Source of the DNA: Lentisphaerota bacterium
Lineage (GTDB): Bacteria > Verrucomicrobiota > Kiritimatiellia > RFP12 > UBA3636
Assembly (NCBI GenBank): GCA_012514445.1
Contig: JAAZAI010000175.1
Location: 1-25,090, forward strand
Direction of reading: 5' to 3'
DNA length: 25,090 nt
Positions within the stretch are counted from its first letter, which is position 1, and each line of letters starts with the position of its first letter. Under the pieces are notes generated by a model. It was given only the letters and a program-made list of their open reading frames with translations, ran no database searches and was not told where the DNA came from. Positions 7,193 to 13,722 of the stretch are shown in pieces. The position numbers and the translations under genes are program-made.

Positions 7193-7543
7193 ATGCCAAC
7201 CATCCAAGCCACGCTCTCCCGCAAACTCGACACCCCGGTCCAGGAACAGCTTGCCCTGGATCTCTCCTCGGCGACCGCCAGAATCCTGGGCAAGCCCGAG
7301 GACTACGTCCAGGTCGTCGTGTCGGACGGCGCTGTCGCGACCTTCGCCGGCAAGCGCGTCGACGACAGCGCCTTCGTCCGCGTCTACAGCATTGGCGAGT
7401 ACAAGCCCGAGGCCTGCAAGAAGCTCAGCGCGGAATATGCCGCGATCTTCCAGAAGGCCGGCGTCGCGCCGGAGCGTCTGTACGTCAACTTCTGCGTCCA
7501 GGCCGGCTCCCACTGGGGATGGAAGGATCAAACCTTCGGCTGA
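7193..7543 (+). CDS. MIF/tautomerase-superfamily protein
   Basis: A 116-residue protein with the layout of macrophage migration inhibitory factor homologues. It begins MPTIQ, leaving P2 as the N-terminal proline that is the catalytic base in tautomerases; K34 in GKPEDYVQVVV corresponds to the conserved active-site lysine. The middle has FVRVYSIGEY where MIF has the SIG motif, and the C-terminus has RLYVNF followed by GWKDQTFG, matching the WGWNGSTF-type end of MIF. Length equals that of human MIF (115). The likely activity is keto-enol tautomerase; the physiological substrate is unknown. The gene stands alone: a simple-repeat spacer precedes it without a clear ribosome-binding site, and the convergent regulator follows after 53 bases. 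Confidence 0.85.
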   Translation: MPTIQATLSRKLDTPVQEQLALDLSSATARILGKPEDYVQVVVSDGAVATFAGKRVDDSAFVRVYSIGEYKPEACKKLSAEYAAIFQKAGVAPERLYVNFCVQAGSHWGWKDQTFG

Positions 7544-7596
7544 CGCGCAACGGAGATTTGGGGCCTGGGAGGAATAGCGCTACTCTGTTTTCCAGG

Positions 7597-8769
7597 TCAA
7601 CCGCCCGATTCCGGATGGCGGTAGGTCGAAGGCCAATGGCCAAGCTGGCGATGGAACAGACGGGACATCACCTCGGCGGAATGAAAGCCCGACTGCTCGG
7701 CGATCACCCAGAGCTTTTCGTCCGTCGTCTGGATCCGCTTGAGCGCGTGCTGGAGACGCCGGTGCGCGAGCTCCTGGCAGATCGTGCGGCCCGTGTACTT
7801 CATAAAGGCGTCGTTGAGGCGCCGTTTCGACATCGGCACCTGCGCCGCGACGTGCGCCGAGGTCAACTGGGGCTCCGTGAAATGCTGCGCGAGATGTCGC
7901 ATGGCCGCGGCGACATGCGGATGACGCGCGGCCACGACGTCCGTCGACTCGCGCACGTGGAGCGCGCCCGGCGGGACGATGACGGGCCGTGAGGGCGCGC
8001 GCCGTCCCGCCATCAGACCGTGCAGCAGCTTCGCCCCTTCGTAACCGTGCTGGAAGGCGTTGTTGTCGATGCTGCTCAGCGAGACCGGAGCCAGATCGCA
8101 GATCTCGCGGCTGTTGTCGACGCCGATGATCGCGACCTCCTCCGGAACGGATTTCCGGGCGCTCTGGCAGACCTTCAGGATCCACTGCGCGATGTAGTCG
8201 GCCGCGGCCATGACGCCGAATGGCGCGGCTTGCTTTGGCACATGGTGCGTGAACCACGCAGTAGTGCGCTGGCTCAGGGCGAAATCGCGCGGCACCTGGA
8301 TGCGCGTCACCGCCAGCCCCAGCTCCTCGGCACGCGCCTGGAAACCCTCGTAGCGCTCGCAATGGAAGTTGTTGCGGTCCTGAATGGCGAAGCCGACTTG
8401 CACGCAGCCGATCGAGGCCAGATGCTCCGCCCCCATGCGGCCGATGGCCCGGTTGTCCTGAAGGATCCGGCAGGCGGGCACCGACGGCTCGTTTCCGGAA
8501 AGGTCGACCACCGGAACGCCGCGATGCGCCATCACGAAGCGAGGCGCGGCGGGGTCGACCTCCCGCAATTCCAGCAGACAGAGAATGCCGTCGCCGGACC
8601 AGTTGCGCGGAAGAATGCCGTTGTGGAAGTAGAGCGTGTCGAGCACCCAGCCCGCCTCGCAGGCGAACTGGCAGACGCCGTTGAGCATCCGCTGGTCGCG
8701 ATAGCACGGCAGGAAGATCACGCTCGGGCGCCTGCCCTTCCCGTCCAGCCGGCGTGTCCCGCGAATCAT
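7597..8769 (-). CDS. AraC-family regulator with XylR-like sugar-sensing domain
   Basis: A 390-residue cytoplasmic regulator. Residues about 14-275 are a LacI/XylR-type periplasmic-binding domain: RRPSVIFLPCYRD at the N-terminus, DNRAIGRMGAEHLASIG, the QDRNNFHCERYEGFQARAEE ligand-side segment, FGVMAAADYIAQWIL, and VAIIGVDNSREICDLAPVSLSSI, which is close to XylR. Residues about 285-385 are the AraC double HTH (SAHVAAQVPMSKRRLNDAF; IAEQSGFHSAEVMSRLFHRQ). A purine-rich site (GAAGGGAAGGGG) precedes the ATG. It is divergent from the mutarotase-isomerase-kinase cassette, with a 700-base spacer holding one repeat copy between them. It is the best candidate regulator of that cassette, responding to D-xylose or a related sugar; target and ligand are inferred from position and family. 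Confidence 0.9.
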   Translation of the reverse strand: MIRGTRRLDGKGRRPSVIFLPCYRDQRMLNGVCQFACEAGWVLDTLYFHNGILPRNWSGDGILCLLELREVDPAAPRFVMAHRGVPVVDLSGNEPSVPACRILQDNRAIGRMGAEHLASIGCVQVGFAIQDRNNFHCERYEGFQARAEELGLAVTRIQVPRDFALSQRTTAWFTHHVPKQAAPFGVMAAADYIAQWILKVCQSARKSVPEEVAIIGVDNSREICDLAPVSLSSIDNNAFQHGYEGAKLLHGLMAGRRAPSRPVIVPPGALHVRESTDVVAARHPHVAAAMRHLAQHFTEPQLTSAHVAAQVPMSKRRLNDAFMKYTGRTICQELAHRRLQHALKRIQTTDEKLWVIAEQSGFHSAEVMSRLFHRQLGHWPSTYRHPESGG

Positions 8770-8826
8770 CCGCGGCCCCTTCCCTTCTGCTCCGTCATCT
8801 CATCCCTTTCCGTAAACGTTGCCGCG

Positions 8827-8855
8827 ATTATAATCCACCCACTTCTCGCAATCAA
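8827..8855 (-). promoter_or_regulatory. Promoter of the second AraC regulator
   Basis: On the minus strand a perfect TATAAT (8832-8827) lies 17 bases downstream of TTGATT (8855-8850). The predicted start point near 8820 leaves a leader of about 50 bases before the ATG at 8769. Spacing and -10 are ideal. Confidence 0.65.
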
Positions 8856-8901
8856 TCGAAACCGCGAATGAAGTCCAATAGAGTCGCCCGTCGCGGTGTG
8901 C

Positions 8902-8961
8902 CAGGAAAGTGACAGGGGGAACCGCAAATTGTAATATCGAATCGAAGTTCAATATTACAAT
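8902..8961. repeat. Outer flank of repeat copy 1: shared box and AT-rich hairpin
   Basis: CAGGAAAGTGACAGGG (8902-8917) recurs, in opposite orientation and with one change, at 13633-13618 beside repeat copy 2. It is followed by a long inverted repeat, ATTGTAATATCGAA (8928-8941) with TTCAATATTACAAT (8948-8961), 14-bp arms with one mismatch and a six-base loop. This AT-rich hairpin abuts repeat copy 1 and resembles a transcription-stop or element-end structure. Confidence 0.6.
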
Positions 8962-8965
8962 GCGT

Positions 8966-9223
8966 GGCAGGGTTCGAGCCTGGATGGCGAGGAGCAAGGT
9001 GGAACGCAGCCGTCGCGGCAAGCCTCTGCTGTCTGGCGAGAGCGATCCCGTGGCAGAGCCCTGCGGAGCAGGGGGCGGCCAGGCCCTTGGCCGCCGCTGC
9101 GGGCGCAAGGGATTGCGCCCCCTCCAGCCGTGGCGGGCGCGCGCGCCACGCCGATGCGGAGTACCAACCCGGCTACGACGGGTTGCCCGTCGGCGCACAG
9201 GGCCTGCGCGCCCTCGCATCGAT
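8966..9223 (+). repeat. Hairpin-rich non-coding repeat, copy 1
   Basis: About 258 bases that recur in inverted orientation at 13211-13528. Exactly shared runs include 8968-8986 (19 bases), 9030-9058 (29 bases), 9075-9097 (23 bases) and 9155-9189 (35 bases). The element is a chain of hairpins: GGCGGCCA/TGGCCGCC (9074-9095), GGGCGCAA/TTGCGCCC (9101-9120), CAACCCG/CGGGTTG (9165-9185), and a GGCGC/GCGCC pair near 9191-9211. It begins with GGGTTCGAGCC, which resembles a tRNA T-arm, and ends at ATCGAT. Several frames are open through it because of its GC content, but the two copies differ by insertions that change frame, so I treat it as non-coding. Confidence 0.8.
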
Positions 9224-9473
9224 GACGATCAGGACTTTGTCGGGTTCGACGAAACTCGCGACAAAGTTCGCGACCAAGCTCTTGAAGGCAACTTCCAACT
9301 CTCGAAAAACTACAACCCTGTCACGATCCTGACACACACACCCTCGCGCCCCCGCCGTTTTGTCTTGCGCACCAGCGGACGATGGCTTAAGTTAGAGAAG
9401 TTCAAATCCGTTCCCGCGAAGCTGACCGTCGCTGACTATCCGGCAGAGTAAAATCAAACAATCGAGGTGCCTC
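9224..9473 (+). promoter_or_regulatory. Upstream region of the sugar cassette
   Basis: A 250-base stretch without a convincing gene. A perfect inverted repeat ACTTTGTCG (9234-9242) / CGACAAAGT (9259-9267) with a 16-base spacer could be an operator, and TCGCGA occurs twice nearby. A weak promoter TTGCGC (9365-9370), 17 bases, TAAGTT (9388-9393) lies about 80 bases before the mutarotase start. A frame open from inside the repeat to 9451 exists but has no start outside the repeat and no recognisable product. Confidence 0.35.
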
Positions 9474-10391
9474 TTGGAATCTACCGACATCGACTTGCTC
9501 AACAAACAGTTCGCCGCTCCCGGTCGCGCGACCTTCCGGACAGGTCCAGGTGGCTTTCCGATTCTGACTCTCGCGAACGCCCACGGAACGCTCGAGATCA
9601 CGACGTACGGCGGCCACGTGCTGTCCTACCGGCCCGCAGGCCAGAAGCCGACTCTGTTCATCAGCCGCGAATCCACCTACATTCCCGGCAAGCCCATTCG
9701 GGGCGGCATTCCGGTCTGCTGGCCGTGGTTCGGCCCGAGCGCCGACGACCCCGCCCTGCCCATGCACGGTTTCGCGCGCCTCATGTTCTGGAGCGTCGAT
9801 GCCGTTGCCGCCGGCGCCGACCAGTCCGAGGTCCGCCTCGGATTGCGCGATGACGAGCGGACGCGGAAATTCTGGCCGCACGCCTTTGAACTGGCTTTGC
9901 ACGTCGTCCTTGGAAAGAACCTCGCCGTCGAGTTGACGACGCGCAACACCGGCACGGGACCCTTCGTCCTCACGGAAGCCCTCCACACGTACTTCGCCGT
10001 GGGCGACATCGGGCGCGTCGCCATCGAAGGACTCGAACAGACGCCGTATTTCGATTCGCTCACGCGGTTGCCGATGCCGGCCGAAAAGGCGCCGATCGCG
10101 ATTCGCTCGGAAGTGGATCGCGTCTATGTCGACACGGCCGACGACTGCCTGATCCGCGATGCGGCCCTCGACCGTCGAATTCGTGTGGCGAAGCGCGGAA
10201 GCCGCGCCTCCGTCGTCTGGAACCCTTGGATCGAGAAGTCGAAGCGGATGCCCGATTTCGGAGACGACGAGTATCACGGGATGGTGTGCATCGAGGCCGC
10301 CAACGCGCGCGACGACGCCATCGTCCTCGCACCGGGGCAGTCGCACACGCTGGCGCAGATCCTGTCCGTCGGCGCCGGGGCCGACGCATAG
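9474..10391 (+). CDS. yeaD: D-hexose-6-phosphate mutarotase (aldose 1-epimerase family)
   Basis: A 305-residue beta-sandwich enzyme of the YeaD/glucose-6-phosphate 1-epimerase branch of the aldose 1-epimerase family; it interconverts the alpha and beta anomers of hexose 6-phosphates. The family block RGGIPVCWPWFG is at 76-87, followed by MHGFARLMFW with H98; the second histidine is H171 in ALHTYFAVGDI, and the catalytic glutamate is E274 in YHGMVCIEAAN after VVWNPWIEKSKRMPDFG. Starting this frame requires a TTG codon, with GAGGTG four bases upstream; no ATG lies nearby in frame. It is the first gene of the cassette with the isomerase and kinase, where it could supply the right anomer. The phosphosugar specificity is a family inference. 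Confidence 0.85.
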   Translation: MESTDIDLLNKQFAAPGRATFRTGPGGFPILTLANAHGTLEITTYGGHVLSYRPAGQKPTLFISRESTYIPGKPIRGGIPVCWPWFGPSADDPALPMHGFARLMFWSVDAVAAGADQSEVRLGLRDDERTRKFWPHAFELALHVVLGKNLAVELTTRNTGTGPFVLTEALHTYFAVGDIGRVAIEGLEQTPYFDSLTRLPMPAEKAPIAIRSEVDRVYVDTADDCLIRDAALDRRIRVAKRGSRASVVWNPWIEKSKRMPDFGDDEYHGMVCIEAANARDDAIVLAPGQSHTLAQILSVGAGADA

Positions 10392-10489
10392 AATCCACTT
10401 CTGACGTCCATGATCAGGAACGGAACGCAATGTCCGAAATCATCATGACCTTGTCGCATTGCGTCATTTCCTTCCATCTGCGGCTGATG

Positions 10490-10521
10490 TATAGTGTTGA
10501 AGTGAACGGACGTTGACGTCC
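10490..10521 (+). promoter_or_regulatory. Promoter -10 and candidate operator before the isomerase
   Basis: TATAGT (10490-10495) is a good -10 hexamer, though no convincing -35 is seen at 17 bases. Thirteen bases downstream lies a perfect inverted repeat, GGACGT (10508-10513), TG, ACGTCC (10516-10521), which would overlap the start of the transcript and is placed like a repressor operator. The core GACGTC also occurs at 10402-10407. Confidence 0.4.
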
Positions 10522-10557
10522 CGATTCGATCACTCTCGAGACACAGGAGGAAAAGAC

Positions 10558-11670
10558 ATGAAAGCCAGGAAGAACTACGACAAAGGTTGCGTCACCCAGC
10601 GCTCGATGCCCTTCTGGTGCGTGGGCAGCCCCCTATCCGATCCCTTTGGCGGCGCCGTCATGGACCGCCTCGACTCCCTCGAAGTCGCGAAGCTCATCGC
10701 CGAAGCCGGCGAGGCCGGCCTCATCGAGCTGACCGCGTTCCACGACGACGACCTCGTCCCGTGGGATCCCAAGCATCTCGAAGACGATCTCGATCCGAAA
10801 AGCGCCGTCTACCAGAAGCTGCGCGAAATCAAGAAGGTCCTCGACGCGGCCGGCGTGGGCGTGAACACGGCCACGTGCAGCCTCCACGGGCATCCGATGT
10901 TCCGCGACGGCGGTCTCTGCAACCCCGATCCCAAGATCCGCAAGCTGGCCGCCCGCAAGGTGGAGCGCACACTGCGCATCGGCAAGTTCTTCGGGGCGAA
11001 GCACTACGTCTACTGGGTCGCCCGCGACGGCTTCGAGGTCCCCGCCGTGACGAAGTGGGGCCAGATCTACGACTGGCTGGCCGAAGGTCTGAACCACGTC
11101 ACGGACTACATCGAGGCCCAGAAGCTGACGAACTACGTCGGCGCCTCCGTCGAACCCAAGCCGAACGAGCCGCGCGGCCAGATGTTCCTGCCCACCAGCG
11201 GCCACGCCGTCGGTTTCATCCTCGGCCGCCTCAAGCGTCCGGATTTCTGGGGCGTGAACCCCGAGCTGCTCCAGCACGAGAGCATGGCGCTGATGAACGC
11301 CTGCATGACCGTCGCCTATCTGTGCAGCCTCAAAAAGCTCAAGTTCCTCCACTTCGGCTCGCAAATCAAGGCGCAGTTCGACAACGACTTCCCGCCGCTC
11401 GTAGGCCCCGAGGGACTCAAGGAGACCGTCTTCATGTTCAAGGCGCTCCAGGACATCGGCTGGAAGGGCATCGTCGAATTCGACTGCCACATGCTCCGCG
11501 CCGAGGGCACGCCGAACGATCCCCGCGAATCCCGCCGCCAGTTCATCCGCAACTGCACGGAGGCGCTCGACATCGCGCTCAAGCTCGCCGCGCGCATCAA
11601 GAAGCCGGCGGCCGGTCTCTCCGCCACGCAGGCCGATCTGGCGAGCCTCCGCCAGATGTGCGCGCTCTAG
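10558..11670 (+). CDS. Xylose-isomerase-like TIM-barrel sugar isomerase
   Basis: A 370-residue protein similar along its length to class I (actinobacterial-type) xylose isomerase, which converts D-xylose to D-xylulose. The frame is open 15 codons further upstream, but the ATG at 10558 has a perfect AGGAGG at 10545-10550. Conserved features are WCVGSPLSDPFGGA near the N-terminus, the H62/D65 pair in FHDDDLVPW, YVYWVARDG (W153), the metal-site E199 and lysine K201 in EPKPNEPRG, E236 and H240 in NPELLQHES, D275 and D277 in QFDND, and D309 in VEFDCH. Two points are unusual: the E-to-H spacing is one residue longer than normal, and the position of the metal-bridging aspartate of HIDLNGQ appears to be H265 in LKFLHFGSQ. 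It may act on xylose or another aldose/ketose; the adjacent kinase supports a sugar-catabolic role. Confidence 0.85.
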   Translation: MKARKNYDKGCVTQRSMPFWCVGSPLSDPFGGAVMDRLDSLEVAKLIAEAGEAGLIELTAFHDDDLVPWDPKHLEDDLDPKSAVYQKLREIKKVLDAAGVGVNTATCSLHGHPMFRDGGLCNPDPKIRKLAARKVERTLRIGKFFGAKHYVYWVARDGFEVPAVTKWGQIYDWLAEGLNHVTDYIEAQKLTNYVGASVEPKPNEPRGQMFLPTSGHAVGFILGRLKRPDFWGVNPELLQHESMALMNACMTVAYLCSLKKLKFLHFGSQIKAQFDNDFPPLVGPEGLKETVFMFKALQDIGWKGIVEFDCHMLRAEGTPNDPRESRRQFIRNCTEALDIALKLAARIKKPAAGLSATQADLASLRQMCAL

Positions 11671-11679
11671 GGAGGCGCC

Positions 11680-13164
11680 ATGGCCAGCTACCTCGGCATC
11701 GACGCCGGCACCCAGAGCCTCAAGGCGATCGTCATCGGCGAGGACGCCGTCCTCGCCGAATCCGCGGTCCACTTCGGCCGCGACCTCCCCCGGTACGGAG
11801 CGCCCAACGGTTTCCTCCCCGGCGACGACCCGGCCGTGCGCCATGCCGATCCTCGCATGTGGACCGAGGCGCTGGAACTCGCGCTCCAGCGCCTCGCCGA
11901 CGCCGGCGCCAATCTCGCCGACGTGCGGGGCATCTCCGGCTCGGGCCAGCAGCACGGCTCCGTCTATCTCGACCGCGACGGCGGTCTTTCGAGGGCCACG
12001 TCGCCCATCTGGATGGATCGTTCGACGTCGGCGGAATGCCGCGAGATCGCCGGACGTTTCGGCGCGCGGGTGCAGGCGGAGACCGGCAGCCCGCCCATCG
12101 AGCGCTTCACCGGGCCGCAGATCCGCAAGTTCTTCAAGGACGATCCCGAGGCCTATGCGCGAACCGCGCGCATCCACCTCGTGAGCAGCTACCTCTGCTC
12201 GCAGCTCATCGACGCGGACGCGCCCGTCGACACGGGAGATGGCGCGGGCATGAACCTGCTCAACCTGCGCACGCTGAAATGGGATCCTGAACTGGTCGAG
12301 TTTACGGCGCCGGGGCTGCTTGAAAAGCTCCCCCGCCTCGTGCCCGGCGACACGATCGCCGGCGGCCTCGCCCCGCGCTTCGCCCGCTACGGCCTCAAGC
12401 CCGGAACACCCGTGGCCGTGTGGTCCGGCGACAATCCCAACAGCCTCGTCGGCACCGGCGCGGCCGAGCCCGGCATGGCCGTGATCAGCCTCGGCACGAG
12501 CGACACGTTCTTCGCGGCGATGCCGGCCTTCCGGACCGATCCCGAAGGTTGCGGCCACGTCTTCGGGAATCCCGCCGGCGGCTTCATGAGCCTCATCTGC
12601 TTCACAAACGGCTCGCTCGCCCGCGAGAAGGTCAAGGAGGCGTGCGGCGTCGACTGGGCGTTCTTCGATCGCGAGGCCCTCCGGCAGACGCCGTTCGGCA
12701 ACGGCGGGCGCCTCATGCTCCCCTACTTCGAACCGGAGTCCACACCGCTCGTGCTCAAGCCCGGCGTCCGCTGCAACTTCGCCGAGGCCACGCCCGCCGA
12801 GCGCATTCGCGCGCTCCTCGAATCGCAGGTCCTCTCCATGCGCCGCCATTCGGCGTGGCAGGGTCAGGCCTTCACGCGCATCCGCGTCACCGGCGGCGCC
12901 TCGCAGTCCGAAGGCATGCGGCAGTTGCTGGCCGACATTTTCCAGGCGCGCATCGAGACCATCCAAGTCGCGAACTCCGCCGCGCTCGGCGCCGCGATGC
13001 GGGCGGCCAACGCCGTCGAGGGGACGCCCTTCGCCGCGTTGTCGGCGCGCTTTTGCCGCCCGACCGCCGTCGTCGTGCCCGATTCCTCGAAACGCGAACA
13101 AGCCGACGCCATGCTGGCTGCCTTCACCGCGTTCGAAGCCGAAGCCCCGCGCACGCGTGGATAG
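11680..13164 (+). CDS. xylB: Xylulokinase-like FGGY carbohydrate kinase
   Basis: ATP-dependent sugar kinase of 494 residues, expected to phosphorylate D-xylulose, or another ketose from the upstream isomerase, for entry into the pentose phosphate pathway. The N-terminal phosphate loop is GIDAGTQSLKA (6-16), the sugar-binding block is SGSGQQHGSVYLD (86-98) with WMDRST at 111-116, and the catalytic aspartate is D251 in WSGDNPNSLVG. The second-domain ATP motifs are VISLGTSDTFF and RVTGGASQSEGMRQLLADI. The GGAGG ribosome-binding site directly follows the isomerase stop codon, so the genes are coupled with a nine-base gap. Its QQHG replaces the common QMHG of XylB, a small hint of altered specificity. 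The family is certain; the exact substrate rests on the neighbouring isomerase. Confidence 0.88.
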   Translation: MASYLGIDAGTQSLKAIVIGEDAVLAESAVHFGRDLPRYGAPNGFLPGDDPAVRHADPRMWTEALELALQRLADAGANLADVRGISGSGQQHGSVYLDRDGGLSRATSPIWMDRSTSAECREIAGRFGARVQAETGSPPIERFTGPQIRKFFKDDPEAYARTARIHLVSSYLCSQLIDADAPVDTGDGAGMNLLNLRTLKWDPELVEFTAPGLLEKLPRLVPGDTIAGGLAPRFARYGLKPGTPVAVWSGDNPNSLVGTGAAEPGMAVISLGTSDTFFAAMPAFRTDPEGCGHVFGNPAGGFMSLICFTNGSLAREKVKEACGVDWAFFDREALRQTPFGNGGRLMLPYFEPESTPLVLKPGVRCNFAEATPAERIRALLESQVLSMRRHSAWQGQAFTRIRVTGGASQSEGMRQLLADIFQARIETIQVANSAALGAAMRAANAVEGTPFAALSARFCRPTAVVVPDSSKREQADAMLAAFTAFEAEAPRTRG

Positions 13165-13210
13165 GCAACAGAACCGACAGCTTTTATTTCTGACAAGCAT
13201 TCTCTCGAAT

Positions 13211-13528
13211 ATCGATACGAAGGGCGCGCGGGCCCTGCGCGCCTCCGGGCAACCCGTCGTAGCCGGGTTGGTACTCCGCAGCGGCGCGCCGCGCGCGCCC
13301 GCCATGGCTGGAGGGGCGCAATACCTTGCGCCCGCATTCGGACGAATCGCGCGCCCGCCACGCCACGCAACGCAGGCCAAGTTTGTAGTGGCGCCGTGAG
13401 GCGCTGGCGCGGCGGCCAAGGGCCTGGCCGCATGACTCTGCCACGGGATCGCTCTCGCCAGACAACAGCGGCTTGCCGGAACGGCTGCGCCCCACCTCGC
13501 TCCGCGCCGTCCAGGCTCGAACCCTGCC
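13211..13528 (-). repeat. Hairpin-rich non-coding repeat, copy 2 (inverted)
   Basis: Reverse-orientation copy of the element at 8966-9223. Matching exact runs are 13246-13280 (35 bases), 13409-13431 (23 bases), 13436-13464 (29 bases) and 13509-13527 (19 bases). The same hairpins persist, for example GGGCGCAA (13314-13321) with TTGCGCCC (13326-13333), where only the loop has changed. Copy 2 is about 60 bases longer, with an extra block around 13334-13408, and lacks the GCAGGG hairpin of copy 1. Its inner end is also ATCGAT (13211-13216). No credible gene lies in 13165-13722. Confidence 0.8.
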
Positions 13529-13540
13529 TCAGACTTGTCG

Positions 13541-13633
13541 ATTGTAGGCGCAACGCTACAACACAAACCCAGCCGACATGCGCTGCACAAGCATATTCCT
13601 ATTTCCCCGTCCTATTTCCCTGTCACTTTTCTG
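13541..13633. repeat. Outer flank of repeat copy 2: hairpin and shared box
   Basis: TTGTAGGCG (13542-13550) and CGCTACAA (13554-13561) form a hairpin with one bulged G, 13 bases outside repeat copy 2, in the position where copy 1 has its ATTGTA hairpin. Further out, 13618-13633 is the complement of the CAGRAAAGTGACAGGG box beside copy 1. Between them, TATTTCCC(C/T)GT is repeated twice in tandem (13610-13623). Confidence 0.55.
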
Positions 13634-13669
13634 ACGCACATCCAACGATCGCCCCACAGCGGTTTTCGA

Positions 13670-13698
13670 TTGACTTCAAGCGGGCGCGGATTGATAAT
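13670..13698 (+). promoter_or_regulatory. Strong sigma70-type promoter for the EIIA-fusion gene
   Basis: TTGACT (13670-13675) and GATAAT (13693-13698) are separated by exactly 17 bases, each matching the consensus at five of six positions. The predicted start point near 13705 lies 18 bases before the ATG at 13723, so the leader is short. Confidence 0.65.
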
Positions 13699-13722
13699 GA
13701 CAGCTCAAAAAAACAACTTATC

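Noticed and set aside
8967..8986. A possible tRNA gene suggested by GGGTTCGAGCC
   Set aside because: No acceptor stem, anticodon arm or D-arm can be drawn around it, and the T-arm pairing itself is imperfect.
8909..9451. A 180-codon frame running through repeat copy 1
   Set aside because: The N-terminal half is translated repeat that is also open in other frames, the second copy breaks the frame with an insertion, and the C-terminal half has no recognisable family or start codon of its own.
10430..10516. A 28-codon leader peptide upstream of the isomerase
   Set aside because: The best promoter -10 lies inside it, so the peptide would not be on that transcript, and its composition suggests no attenuation mechanism.
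10633..13590. A 985-codon minus-strand frame opposite the isomerase and kinase
   Set aside because: Same cause: codon bias of the sense genes keeps the antisense frame open. Its first part is only the translated repeat.
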